Shown here one piece after another: positions 1-7,960 of a stretch of 64,000 nt of DNA (position 1 is the stretch's first letter; every line of letters starts with the position of its first letter). This DNA is from Micavibrio_B sp964399985. Its GTDB lineage: Bacteria > Pseudomonadota > Alphaproteobacteria > Micavibrionales > Micavibrionaceae. The stretch spans positions 62,001 through 126,000 of the forward strand of contig CAYNRY010000003.1 of assembly GCA_964399985.1 (NCBI GenBank), written 5' to 3'. The position numbers and the translations under genes are program-made. The notes beneath the pieces are model-generated. The model saw nothing but the letters and a program-made list of their open reading frames with translations. It did not search any database and was not told where the DNA came from.

Positions 1-591
1 ATAAGCCATGTTGCCGATATCGTCCCAGCGCGCATTTATACTAATACGCTGGGATAAGTCACCGGTCTCCATGATGGATTTTGCCGTGGCGGCTATACTG
101 TTTGTACGATTGACGACAAATGTACTGATCAAAAAACTGACGATTACCACGATAGACACCAGCGCAATGGTAATAAGGCTCAACCATTGTAATCTTTTAT
201 AGGCGCGGGCTTCTTTTGTAATATCGATCCCTGTGATTAAGGTGCGCCCGTCATCGAACATATGCACTTTCGCAGCAATATTTCTTTTATCTATAGCGAA
301 TAATATGACGCCTTCCGTGAGTACAGATATTTCCTGTGGCAGGGATAGAATATTTCCTGCCAGATTGTGATTATCGGGACCGCGCAAAAGATAAATTCGA
401 GATGAGTGATGAGATAACTTTTCCAGATCGGACACAAGGTTGCCGGACCCATCGGCAATGATAAGGTATTTAAGCTCTGTTTCAGCTACGTCGACGGCAC
501 TTTGAATGTAGTGATCGCGATTAAAATAGTAACTGAAATATCCCAGAACACAGGCTGACAGTCCCAGAAGAATCATGAACAGGAGCGCCAT
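1..591 (-). CDS. Sensor histidine kinase, N-terminal part (runs off the window edge)
   Basis: Read on the minus strand from an ATG at 591, an open frame of 197 codons runs to the window edge without a stop. It shows a first membrane helix right after the start (ALLFMILLGLSACVLGYF), a sensor region of about 110 residues, a second membrane helix (SLITIALVSIVVIVSFLIS) and the start of a HAMP linker ending DLSQRISINARWDDIGNMAY. The kinase core lies outside the window. It follows the response regulator by 34 bases, so the two form a two-component operon. A TTG at 639 in the same frame could add 16 residues and overlap the regulator. The signal sensed cannot be told from this part. Confidence 0.85.
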   Translation of the reverse strand, partial: MALLFMILLGLSACVLGYFSYYFNRDHYIQSAVDVAETELKYLIIADGSGNLVSDLEKLSHHSSRIYLLRGPDNHNLAGNILSLPQEISVLTEGVILFAIDKRNIAAKVHMFDDGRTLITGIDITKEARAYKRLQWLSLITIALVSIVVIVSFLISTFVVNRTNSIAATAKSIMETGDLSQRISINARWDDIGNMAY

Positions 592-625
592 TTTAGAACT
601 GGAACTTCGCCAGTAATTTCTGGTG

Positions 626-1300
626 TCAGTCTTCGACAAGATAACCGGCTCCGCGCACTGTTTTAATAATCTGCCTTTCGAAGCCCTTATCGATTTTTCC
701 GCGCAGGCGACTGATGTGAACATCGATGAGGTTTGTTTGTGGGTCAAAATTATAATCCCAAACAGATTCAAGAAGCATTGCTCTTGTTACAACCTGTCCC
801 TTATGCCGCATAAGTTGTTCCAGAAGGCGAAATTCACGGGTTAAGAGATCAATATTAATGCCATCTCTTGAAACTCTCCGTTCAATCAAGTCAAGGTCAA
901 GTCCGCTTGCCGTGAGATGATGCGAATTATCTATTATTACATTTGCCCGACGCCCTAAAACTTCAATTCTTGCAAGAAGCTCTTCGAATGCAAAAGGTTT
1001 GATAAGGTAATCATCCCCGCCTGCGCGCAGCCCGCTGACCTTGTCATCCACTTCACCAAGGGCGCTTAATATAAGGACGGGAAGCTGGTTCCCTAAGGCG
1101 CGTAAATTTTTGATAATCGAAATACCATCCATGCCGGGTAGCATGCGATCAATGATAGCCAGATCATAATTTTCACTACTCGCTTTTCGAAAGCCTTCCG
1201 TGCCTTCACAGCAGCGCTCCGCATGATATCCCTGTTCGTCAAGGCTGCGGACGATATAGTCCAATACCTGATCGTCATCTTCGATGCATAAAATGCGCAT
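626..1300 (-). CDS. OmpR/PhoB-family response regulator
   Basis: A 224-residue two-domain regulator of usual family length. The receiver domain (about 1-120) has the acidic pocket EDDD near residue 8, the phospho-acceptor Asp51 in IIDRMLPG and the conserved lysine in YLIKPFAF. The C-terminal half is a winged-helix DNA-binding domain ending VDVHISRLRGKID...IKTVRGAGYLVED, typical of OmpR/PhoB. It is upstream of and co-directional with the partial sensor kinase, its probable partner. It probably activates or represses genes on phosphorylation; the targets are unknown. It lies just outside the island boundary, so it is part of the host chromosome. Confidence 0.93.
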   Translation of the reverse strand: MRILCIEDDDQVLDYIVRSLDEQGYHAERCCEGTEGFRKASSENYDLAIIDRMLPGMDGISIIKNLRALGNQLPVLILSALGEVDDKVSGLRAGGDDYLIKPFAFEELLARIEVLGRRANVIIDNSHHLTASGLDLDLIERRVSRDGINIDLLTREFRLLEQLMRHKGQVVTRAMLLESVWDYNFDPQTNLIDVHISRLRGKIDKGFERQIIKTVRGAGYLVED

Positions 1301-1562
1301 AGTCCAGCTTTGGTTTTTCTCTTGGGCTTATGGGGGCAAAAACTACACTAAAGGGCAAGAATGCGCAATTTGCCATCCGAAAGCTATTTAATGGCGTTTC
1401 AGATAAATACGAGGGAAAAACTTTGATATGTGGCTGTTTATTAACGGGCCAAATGCTTCTGACTAAAAAATATGACTCTTATTGATCATATTGCCGACGC
1501 GCTCAAGGATGTGGTCTTGGCAAGTAATTGATATATAAAGGTAAAAATAATAAAAAAACCCC

Positions 1563-1591
1563 TTGCATTCGTTATCTAACTCGATTTATAA
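1563..1591 (+). promoter_or_regulatory. Sigma-70-type promoter of tRNA-Glu
   Basis: TTGCAT (1563-1568), a 17-base spacer and TTATAA (1586-1591) lie 20 bases upstream of the mature tRNA 5' end. The 311-base gap from 1301 to 1611 otherwise shows nothing recognisable beyond the expected upstream region of the divergent response regulator. Confidence 0.6.
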
Positions 1592-1611
1592 GTGCGCTCG
1601 GTCTTAAAGAC

Positions 1612-1687
1612 GTCCCCTTCGTCTAGAGGCCTAGGACACGTCCCTTTCACGGACGCGACACGGGTTCGAATCCCGTAGGGGACGCCA
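1612..1687 (+). tRNA. tRNA-Glu, anticodon TTC
   Basis: A 76-base cloverleaf. The acceptor stem pairs GTCCCCT with AGGGGAC, the anticodon stem CGTCC/GGACG encloses the loop CTTTCAC with anticodon TTC, the T arm contains GGTTCGAATCC, and the CCA end is encoded (1685-1687). Its 3' part is the integration target of the island that follows: a near-identical copy of the last 23 bases is at 25421-25443. The tRNA reads as intact. Confidence 0.97.
1665..1687 (+). repeat. Left attachment site in the tRNA 3' end
   Basis: These 23 bases (T-arm to CCA of tRNA-Glu) recur at 25421-25443 with two differences (positions 5 and 8 of the repeat). The last 15 bases, CCGTAGGGGACGCCA, are identical (1673-1687 and 25429-25443). 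This is the expected geometry for a tyrosine-recombinase island at a tRNA 3' end. Confidence 0.85.
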
Positions 1688-1799
1688 ATATTTTTTTCAC
1701 CAACATCCATGAAAATCCAAAAAGCGTTGATACCAAAGGCGTATCGCGATAACGTTTGTCCATGTCGCTCCACGGATATGCAGCAAAATCCAAACCATT

Positions 1800-1848
1800 T
1801 GGGGGCATAATCTGGGGCATTAAAGCCACTATCGTTTGGATGCCCCCA
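1800..1848. repeat. Candidate integrase arm-binding sites, left end
   Basis: TGGGGGCAT at 1800-1808, TGGGGCAT at 1813-1820 and the inverted copy ATGCCCCCA at 1840-1848 lie just upstream of the integrase start. The same motif occurs twice just inside the right end (25346-25366). The integrase has an N-terminal arm-binding (DUF4102) domain, so these are plausible arm-type sites. Binding is inferred, not shown. Confidence 0.5.
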
Positions 1849-1850
1849 CA

Positions 1851-3050
1851 ATGCCTTTGACAGATATTAAATGCAAATCAGCAAAACCCCGGGAAAAGTC
1901 ATATAAACTGACTGACAGCGGCGGTCTTTATCTTGAGGTAATGCCTCATGGCAGCAAGCTATGGCGGCTCAAATACCGATTTTCGGGGAAAGAAAAGCGA
2001 CTAGCCATAGGTGGATACCCAGAGGTGTCTCTACAGAAAGCTAGAGAGGCGCGAGAGGCCGCTCGAGAAGAGCTTCGGGCTGGGGAAGATCCGTCCATTC
2101 AGAAGCAAGAGCGGAGAAGGCTCAAAATGATGGATGCGTCTAATGCCTTTGAGGGTGTGGCGCGGCTTTGGTTTGATAAAAACAAGGCTAGCTGGAGTGA
2201 AAACCATGCAAGAACGGTAATAAGGCGTCTGGAGATAGACGTATTTCCGCTTATAGGCAAACTACCTATAGCTGAGATTACTACACCGCGACTTTCGATC
2301 TTAATCGAAAATATTGAAAAGCGCGGCACCGGAGAAACAGCTCGAAGAATTCTGCAATACTGTCGAGCGATCTTTGCATATGCTCGAATTAAAGGTTTTG
2401 TAAACAGCAATCCTGCCGATATTAAGCCATCAGACGTTTTGCGGCCTCTCAAAAAAGGCCATTTCGCTGCGATAGAAGCTAAGCAATTGCCAGAATTTTT
2501 AACAAAACTATTCCGCAATGAAGCGCGAGCATTTGTTCAAACTCAATTAGCAACAGAATTTATAATGCTGACGCTTGTTAGAACGAACGAAATGATAAAG
2601 GCCCGGTGGGAGGAAATAGATTTTGATAAGAAGGAATGGCTTATTCCTGCTCACCGAATGAAGATGAAAAAAGATCATATTGTGCCACTTTCCCGCCAAG
2701 TCCTTGAAATCCTCGAAAAACTTAGGCTAATAAATCCTTACAGCTTTTGGGTATTTCCCAGTCGACGTAATCCAAAAAACCCTATGTCCGACAACGCGAT
2801 TTTGGTGATGTTAGATAGAATGGGATATAGAGGCATTCATACCGGGCATGGATTTCGGGCGCTGGGCATGACTACAATCATAGAAGAGTTGGGCTATAAG
2901 CACGAAATCCCAGATATGCAGCTTGCACACTCAAAGGGCAGTGATATTCGAAAAGCTTATGACCGCAGCACTTTCATTAAGGAGCGAAAGAAAATGATGC
3001 AAGATTGGGCAGACTACATCGATAGCATAAAACCGATTATCCTTAGCTGA
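1851..3050 (+). CDS. P4-type tyrosine recombinase (island integrase)
   Basis: A 399-residue integrase that should join and excise the island at tRNA-Glu. Residues 1-90 match the arm-DNA-binding DUF4102 domain (SYKLTDSGGLYLEV, GSKLWRLKYRFSGKEKRLAI). A central SAM-like core-binding domain follows. The catalytic domain has Arg244 (TLVRTNEMIKARWEEID), the HGFR box (His333, Arg336), His360 and Tyr370 in IRKAYDR, so it appears active. I take the ATG at 1851 (MPLTDIK, the family's usual start). An in-frame TTG at 1836 would add five residues and run through a TGGGGGCA-type site. It lies 163 bases from the tRNA and points into the island, the standard P4-integrase arrangement. Confidence 0.95.
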   Translation: MPLTDIKCKSAKPREKSYKLTDSGGLYLEVMPHGSKLWRLKYRFSGKEKRLAIGGYPEVSLQKAREAREAAREELRAGEDPSIQKQERRRLKMMDASNAFEGVARLWFDKNKASWSENHARTVIRRLEIDVFPLIGKLPIAEITTPRLSILIENIEKRGTGETARRILQYCRAIFAYARIKGFVNSNPADIKPSDVLRPLKKGHFAAIEAKQLPEFLTKLFRNEARAFVQTQLATEFIMLTLVRTNEMIKARWEEIDFDKKEWLIPAHRMKMKKDHIVPLSRQVLEILEKLRLINPYSFWVFPSRRNPKNPMSDNAILVMLDRMGYRGIHTGHGFRALGMTTIIEELGYKHEIPDMQLAHSKGSDIRKAYDRSTFIKERKKMMQDWADYIDSIKPIILS

Positions 3051-3059
3051 GTAAATTTC

Positions 3060-3815
3060 ATGGCAAAGCGTCCAATTAAAAACAGATCTTTATATCGTTC
3101 ACCATCATTACAATGGCTGCCTGATTGGAAGGATGTCGCATCTTATAAACAAAAACAAAACTTATCTTATCGTGAATGGGCATGGGAGTTTCTAAGGCGA
3201 AATGACAAATACCGTCACTTGCGAGAAGAAGCTCTAAAAGAATTTCGTCACCGCGACTTAGAGAAAGCTAAATATATAAGAGTATCGTCAGATGATAAAG
3301 GAGATTTGGTTGTAACAAATCCTAAAAGAGCACCGAAAGAACTTGAAGCAATTGCGGAAAGTTTTTACTCACTTTTTCATCTAGGAGTTTTTCCACCAGA
3401 TCCTGCTGAAGACAAGCCTAATATAACATTCGAAATTCCTAAGATTTTTAAGAGTTTAAAGTCGCTTCGTGATTATGAGTTTTCTGATAATGAGGTAATT
3501 TGTCTAATTGATTTGAAGGCAAATATCGAAGATCAGTTAAAATCGTTAAAGGTGGCCTTGAAAAAACGCAAGAGAGCTACTTCGTTTAAAAAGAATACTA
3601 GAAATCAGAAAGCATTATTCGCTTCATATCTTCGGACATTGGATGCGCACCTTTCAAAAGCGACTATCAGTGAAATGGCACAAGTGTTTTATCCAAAATC
3701 TGACAACTCGTATGAAGCTGGGCGTGGGGTCACAAAAAGGATTAGAAATAATCTTAAGCAAGCCATCAGCTTGCAAAAAACCGCTTTCCGAGATTTTACT
3801 TCACAAGATAAATAA
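3060..3815 (+). CDS. DUF6499/DUF2285-like protein, possible island regulator
   Basis: 251 residues starting 9 bases after the integrase stop, so probably co-transcribed with it. The N-terminal stretch WLPDWKDVASYKQ followed by WAWEFLRRNDKYR resembles the DUF6499 module found at the start of alphaproteobacterial mobile-element regulators. The C-terminal part, with LDAHLSKATISEMAQVFYP and a basic helix RKR-like region, resembles DUF2285 (a helix-turn-helix-like module). The middle is lysine-rich. By analogy with integrative elements it may control excision or transfer. No catalytic motif is seen. Family assignment is from memory of motif patterns. Confidence 0.6.
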   Translation: MAKRPIKNRSLYRSPSLQWLPDWKDVASYKQKQNLSYREWAWEFLRRNDKYRHLREEALKEFRHRDLEKAKYIRVSSDDKGDLVVTNPKRAPKELEAIAESFYSLFHLGVFPPDPAEDKPNITFEIPKIFKSLKSLRDYEFSDNEVICLIDLKANIEDQLKSLKVALKKRKRATSFKKNTRNQKALFASYLRTLDAHLSKATISEMAQVFYPKSDNSYEAGRGVTKRIRNNLKQAISLQKTAFRDFTSQDK

Positions 3816-3922
3816 TATTATAAAATGGGAACAATAAGACGAGCTCTTATAATTTCTCTTTTTCATTCATAATTTTTACTAAGCTCTTTTTGCATCCAAC
3901 AATGTGCAGAAAGAGAAGAAAT

Positions 3923-4138
3923 ATGAACGAAATCCTACCGACCATAAAAGAGCGAATTTTACGCCTTCCAGAGGTGCAATCCCGCTTGGGAATTTCTCGG
4001 AGCGGAATTTACCAGCGCATAAAAGAAGGCACGCTACCAGCCCCGATTAATTTGGGTGGGCGCTGCATGGGGTTTCTCGAGAGCGAAATCGATAGTTGGC
4101 TTGAGGAGCGCATTGCCTCAAGTAGAAGTAAAGATTGA
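3923..4138 (+). CDS. AlpA-like (MerR-fold) DNA-binding protein, excisionase or regulator
   Basis: 71 residues from the ATG at 3923, preceded by the purine-rich AGAGAAGAA. An in-frame TTG at 3890 and an ATG at 3902 are possible but leave worse ribosome-site spacing. The pattern ILRLPEVQSRLGISRSGIYQRIKEGTLPAPINLGGR...FLESEIDSWLEERI is the classic AlpA/phage-regulatory winged helix. Such proteins activate integrase or act as excisionases in P4-like islands. Position two genes downstream of the integrase supports that role. Confidence 0.85.
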   Translation: MNEILPTIKERILRLPEVQSRLGISRSGIYQRIKEGTLPAPINLGGRCMGFLESEIDSWLEERIASSRSKD

Positions 4139-4162
4139 ACCCGGGAACAACAGGAGAAAATA

Positions 4163-4708
4163 ATGTCTAGAAAAACCGAAGCGTGGTATGAAAACATCCG
4201 CGAAACAGATAATGAACTTGGTTATTCATTGGAAGCGTCTACGGCTTATAAAAATTATCCGAAGACAGAATTTAATAGCGAATTCACACCTAGCCAGAAA
4301 TTCGAAACTCTCAAGATAATGCAAAAGATATGGATTGGAAGGCTGACGCCATCTGAGTTTCATGTCGTATTTTTCATTTGGTGTCGTACAGTTTTTTGGG
4401 GGAAGGGAACCGAATTTATCAAGTATCGGCATTTCATTGAAGGAATACCCGATGTGATTGACGGCGTGCCTTTTGCGGAGCGGCGTCTTAAAGACATCTT
4501 GGATGCGCTTGTAAAAAAAGAAATATTATTCCGGGATATAACTCAAACTGGCTCGTTTTATACGCTTGATTTTGAATGGGACACAAAAAGACATCCTAGT
4601 GCTAGCGGGAAAAAATTGCGTAAAAAACGAGCCGAATTAGTAAATTCAAGTAGGGTGCAGAGATTTGCAAATAAGGTGAAGAATGGTGCGAGTCGAGATG
4701 CAAGATAA
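4163..4708 (+). CDS. Winged-helix protein resembling phage/island replication proteins
   Basis: 181 residues with a strong ribosome site (AGGAG) before the ATG at 4163, 24 bases after the AlpA-like gene. Residues about 50-130 read LTPSEFHVVFFIWCRTVFWGKGTEFIKYRHF, then a segment with GVPFAERRLKDILDALVKKEIL. This is the pattern of the helix-turn-helix domain at the start of phage replication protein O. The C-terminus is basic (KKLRKKRAEL). It may bind an origin in the island; no helicase or primase motif is present. Function is inferred from pattern and context. Confidence 0.5.
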   Translation: MSRKTEAWYENIRETDNELGYSLEASTAYKNYPKTEFNSEFTPSQKFETLKIMQKIWIGRLTPSEFHVVFFIWCRTVFWGKGTEFIKYRHFIEGIPDVIDGVPFAERRLKDILDALVKKEILFRDITQTGSFYTLDFEWDTKRHPSASGKKLRKKRAELVNSSRVQRFANKVKNGASRDAR

Positions 4709-4756
4709 TGCTGATTATAAGTATAGTAATATATAAATCTAGAAATAAATAAAAAT

Positions 4757-4784
4757 CTATGATGCTGCGTGACATGCGTCATAG
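4757..4784. promoter_or_regulatory. Inverted repeat, candidate operator
   Basis: CTATGATGC (4757-4765) and GCGTCATAG (4776-4784) form a 9-base dyad with one mismatch, about 40 bases upstream of the next gene. No T-tract follows, so a protein-binding site is more likely than a terminator. The AlpA-like protein or the DUF2285-like protein is a possible binder. Confidence 0.35.
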
Positions 4785-4823
4785 GGTTCGAGGGAAAGAA
4801 TTAGAAATAAGGAGAATTTCGAA

Positions 4824-5480
4824 ATGTCGAGGCTGAAGAAACCTGCGTCTTTATCCGTATCTGGAAAAGGTATAGCGATTAAACAAAAGAGTGACAAAAA
4901 ACAAGAATTGGTTACCCATAGAACGCTTTGCCCAGAAATTCAGGCCGCAATGTCGCTAGCGTTTGGATATCAGGGAACAGTTATCATCGATCCCAAGATT
5001 GCCGCAGTAAAGCTACGTCAACAAACCGCCGCAATTGTTAGTGGCGATTTGTCGTCTTTAGAACGCATGCTAGTTTCGCAAATTGCTGCAATGGATATGA
5101 CATTTCATGAATTCTTAAGAAAATCACTTGCAATGCATGATGCTAGTTTGGCCAAAGAATATCTGTTCATGGCTTTCAGGGCGCAGGGGAACACTCGGGC
5201 ATCAATACAAGTTTTGAGCGAGATGAGTGAAAAGAAAAAGCCTCGATACATTCGGTCAATGAATAGTCTTGAAGGCAAACTTGTTGTCTCTGATTTCGAA
5301 CAAACTGAGGGGCGGCCAAAACTTTTGGGACGATCAAACAAACTATTAAACAGCAGGAAGGTAGAAGATGAGAAATTGGACAGTGGAGGAGCGAAGAAAA
5401 CAGGCCAAGGCCATCAAGAAATGGCGTCCGTGGGAAAAGGCTCAAGGCCCCAAAACGGCACGCGGAAAAGAGATCGTTAG
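4824..5480 (+). CDS. Unknown island protein
   Basis: 218 residues; the start is supported by AAGGAG at about 10 bases before the ATG. No domain recognised. Residues 30-150 look like a folded helical region (VTHRTLCPEIQAAMSLAFGY, then HEFLRKSLAMHDASLAKEYL). The last 60 residues are low-complexity, basic and hydrophilic and overlap the next gene in another frame. Genes in this position next to an RKWRPWxxxxGPKT-type small gene recur in alphaproteobacterial islands, as far as I recall. No catalytic motif is visible. Confidence 0.6.
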   Translation: MSRLKKPASLSVSGKGIAIKQKSDKKQELVTHRTLCPEIQAAMSLAFGYQGTVIIDPKIAAVKLRQQTAAIVSGDLSSLERMLVSQIAAMDMTFHEFLRKSLAMHDASLAKEYLFMAFRAQGNTRASIQVLSEMSEKKKPRYIRSMNSLEGKLVVSDFEQTEGRPKLLGRSNKLLNSRKVEDEKLDSGGAKKTGQGHQEMASVGKGSRPQNGTRKRDR

Positions 5481-5592
5481 GCAAAACGCACTTAAGCATG
5501 GGCAACGTAGCCAATATTGGATTTCATTCAAACGAGAAATGCGCAAATGCGATGATGAGGTAAATAAAATTCTGGCCGCAATCTTACAATGA
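5368..5592 (+). CDS. Small basic island protein with a KWRPWEKAQGPKTARGK motif
   Basis: 74 residues. The ATG at 5368 is preceded by GGAAGG, and the frame overlaps the last 113 bases of the gene before it. The core KKWRPWEKAQGPKTARGKEIV followed by QNALKHGQRS is a recurrent small-protein motif seen in phage- and island-borne open frames of proteobacteria. The protein is strongly basic, which fits nucleic-acid binding, but no function is known to me. Confidence 0.65.
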   Translation: MRNWTVEERRKQAKAIKKWRPWEKAQGPKTARGKEIVRQNALKHGQRSQYWISFKREMRKCDDEVNKILAAILQ

Positions 5593-5646
5593 ATGTCCAA
5601 ACAAAATCGTTTGGATAGTTAATTTTCTAATGCTATGGTCACGGTG

Positions 5647-5834
5647 GTGCAGCAATTGCTGCACTAGGGCTAGTCACCCTAACCGAGCGGCCTAATACAA
5701 CGTCGGGCCGTACCAAAGACGTTGCTTTCTCACCTTAGGGTCGAGGGGGCAGCGGAATACAATAGCGCTTGCGTGAATACGCTGCGCAGATCTCGGTCTG
5801 TGACTATCCCTCGGCTGCCAACGGAAACGTTGGC
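5647..5834. other. Hairpin-rich intergenic region, candidate origin, oriT or structured RNA
   Basis: The gap 5593-5861 holds a cluster of dyads: a perfect 18-bp palindrome at 5647-5664 (centre AATT), TAGGG/CCCTA at 5665-5681, CAACGTC/GACGTTG at 5698-5724, GCGC-GCGT/ACGC-GCGC at 5765-5787 with a GAAT loop, and GCCAACG/CGTTGGC at 5817-5834 closed by a GAAA tetraloop. No open frame explains them and no T-tract follows. A replication or transfer origin next to the replication-like genes, or a non-coding RNA, are both possible. Confidence 0.45.
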
Positions 5835-5861
5835 GGTCGTTTGTCATTAAAAGGAGATTTT

Positions 5862-6176
5862 ATGTTAGTTAAGCAATCACTTGGCGCTTTGAGTATACTT
5901 GTTCTTGCAAACTGTGCCGCCGGATTGCAAACGCCAAATCCTGCCTTGGTGGGTCATTCTATGGGCAAGCCGCAATATTCTATAAGCGGATATACATCTT
6001 GGGGAGAGATGAGAGTACAAGCGGCAAAAAACCAATCTCTGGGATATATGCGTGAAATGTGTGCCGATGAGCCAGAGTTTGTTGATATCCAGACATTCGA
6101 CGCATCTCGGATGGGCCACAGCCAGTTGGGTTGGTCAGCTATTTTTGTCTGCTCTAAACTGAGAGTGGGCTCATAA
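5862..6176 (+). CDS. Small predicted lipoprotein, unknown function
   Basis: 104 residues from the ATG at 5862, chosen because AAGGAG lies 8 bases upstream; an upstream extension in frame is not supported. The N-terminus is a signal peptide ending in the lipobox LANC (cleavage before the Cys). The mature part has a cysteine pair (MREMCADEP, FVCSK). It overlaps the next gene by one base (TAATG), so the two are co-translated. Membership in the APE system is not indicated. Confidence 0.7.
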   Translation: MLVKQSLGALSILVLANCAAGLQTPNPALVGHSMGKPQYSISGYTSWGEMRVQAAKNQSLGYMREMCADEPEFVDIQTFDASRMGHSQLGWSAIFVCSKLRVGS

Positions 6177-6856
6177 TGAGCAGTAATTCTGACATCATAT
6201 TAAAAATCCAGAAAGTTTTAAAGGTCATCGGAGTCGGAATTCTCTCTATCATTCTTTTACTAACTGCGCTTGGTGCCATAGTAGGGAGAATTGAAGATCA
6301 TCAAAAGAAAGCAGCGCTCATTGAATTTCAGAATAAAGCTAAGTCCGAAGTAGAGAGCAAATTCAAGAGCGATCCAGATGCGTTCATAGCTCGGATTGAT
6401 AAACTCTTAAAAAATAAGCAAGCTCAAGCTGCTCGATACGAAATTAAGATGCTTGAAGCGATCCCTGACCAAAGGCTTGTAGATTTGAAAAGAAAAATTG
6501 AAATGGCCATCCAGAATGAGGACTCGGCGCAGGCTGCGGAGATAGCCAAAGCTCAAAAACGAGCCGCTCAGGAGGCTAATTTAGCTAATTCTAGCGCTTT
6601 GAAAGGCTTGGATAAATGCAAAGCTGAGATTGCCAAGTATTTCAATGCGGATGGCGCTGGCCAAATCCCGGATGTTCAGAACTTTGGCTCTGGCAACGAG
6701 TTTGTCTATGGCTGGCCTAAAGGGCAATTCAGCCTAACAACCATTTTTGGCACTGTTCCGATGAGCGCCTCATGTGATGGAACTTTGAAGCCGAATAAAG
6801 TCATGTCGCTTTCGATTAATGGGAAGACAATTATTTTGGGCGGAAGACGATATTAA
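6176..6856 (+). CDS. Single-pass membrane protein with coiled coil, unknown
   Basis: 226 residues. One membrane helix near the N-terminus (VLKVIGVGILSIILLLTALG) is followed by a long charged, alanine- and lysine-rich helical region (about 40-140) likely to be coiled coil. The C-terminal domain of about 80 residues has two cysteines (LDKCKAEI, SASCDGTL). The C-terminus is probably periplasmic. Start overlaps the lipoprotein gene by one base, so the pair probably acts together at the inner membrane. No family recognised. Confidence 0.7.
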   Translation: MSSNSDIILKIQKVLKVIGVGILSIILLLTALGAIVGRIEDHQKKAALIEFQNKAKSEVESKFKSDPDAFIARIDKLLKNKQAQAARYEIKMLEAIPDQRLVDLKRKIEMAIQNEDSAQAAEIAKAQKRAAQEANLANSSALKGLDKCKAEIAKYFNADGAGQIPDVQNFGSGNEFVYGWPKGQFSLTTIFGTVPMSASCDGTLKPNKVMSLSINGKTIILGGRRY

Positions 6857-6885
6857 GGCCACTTTATTTTGTAGTTCGCGGTGCG

Positions 6886-7791
6886 TCAGGTTCTATAAAT
6901 TAGCGGAAAGCTTTTAGTATATCCGTCGCCGCTATATGCTAAAAAGAGACTTGTCTCACCAGAGCCAATTTTCATAGGCGCTCCACTGTCTGACACGACT
7001 AGTCTATCCCCGTCGAAACTGAACTCAGCCGCTGTACCACCTATCTGATCGTGAAAACAAAGGGGCATAAATTTATTCACTCTATTAAGAAAATTTATCT
7101 CATGCGGGTTAATTTGATGGGGCTTAGACAAATGAGGGTAGTTTTGAGATAGTTCTTCGATTTGTTCTCTTACAGCATCTGCTATTAGATAGACATGCGC
7201 TAAAACCCTCCGCAAATCAGCGCCTAATGCGAAAGCTTGCTGTTTTTCATGAAATTCTCGACTTGATATCAGCGCTCTGCCCGAATAATGCCCAACGGTA
7301 AATCCTCGAACTGTGCCGATTGGGTAAGTTGCATTTACGCTATAAAGAATATTATGTTCGTGCTTCAGCTTATTGCATAGCTTTGTTGGATGGTCTTTCC
7401 ACCTTTTTGGGAATTGCGGCTTCCACTTCTTATACTCTCTAGTGGAAAGCAAGCATGTTTTTAAGTTACTCAAGAGATCTTCGATTAGTTCGGTTGCGAT
7501 GTAAAGAACGCTTCGATAGCAGTTTAAAATTTTATCTATAGAGGGATCGCCAATTTGTGGCGCATATTGACCGGGCGGATGTTGTGCCTCCGCGCTATCA
7601 TATGCATCTACAGCGTCCATAAATTCCCAAGCGCGATTTAGCAGATCGTTCCATGAATTGTTGACTAGGGCTCCCGGGTGCGGAAGCGCAACTTTTTCAG
7701 AGAATATCGGCCCTTCGTAATTTAACAATGCATTTGCACAGGGGATAGAAAATTTAGAAGCGCTATTATTAGTTAAGATCAGTTTCTTCAT
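6886..7791 (-). CDS. Unknown cytoplasmic protein, 301 residues
   Basis: Long open frame on the minus strand, divergent from the 610-residue gene at 7961. No signal peptide or membrane helix. The middle has a helical stretch with WKPQFPKRWKDHPTKLCNKL followed by KHEHN, and a later helical part YLIADAVREQIEEL. I do not recognise the family; a HEPN-like helical fold is a loose impression only. It is AT-rich compared with the core genes around ftsZ, in line with foreign origin. Confidence 0.6.
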   Translation of the reverse strand: MKKLILTNNSASKFSIPCANALLNYEGPIFSEKVALPHPGALVNNSWNDLLNRAWEFMDAVDAYDSAEAQHPPGQYAPQIGDPSIDKILNCYRSVLYIATELIEDLLSNLKTCLLSTREYKKWKPQFPKRWKDHPTKLCNKLKHEHNILYSVNATYPIGTVRGFTVGHYSGRALISSREFHEKQQAFALGADLRRVLAHVYLIADAVREQIEELSQNYPHLSKPHQINPHEINFLNRVNKFMPLCFHDQIGGTAAEFSFDGDRLVVSDSGAPMKIGSGETSLFLAYSGDGYTKSFPLIYRT

Positions 7792-7960
7792 CTTCTAGTC
7801 TGATAATCTCTGTAATTTATTAATAAAATTGAACCCGGGTTCAATTAGTAACTATGGCTGCATTATTAATTGTAAAAGAATAATGGCTTTGCTTGCCATT
7901 AAGAATATAATGATGCATCTATTTATCAAATTATAGACATTAATTATTCAGAAGGCCGCT

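Noticed and set aside
1576..1851. Minus-strand frame through the tRNA gene and island end
   Set aside because: It reads across tRNA-Glu and the integrase arm sites; it is a shadow of these.
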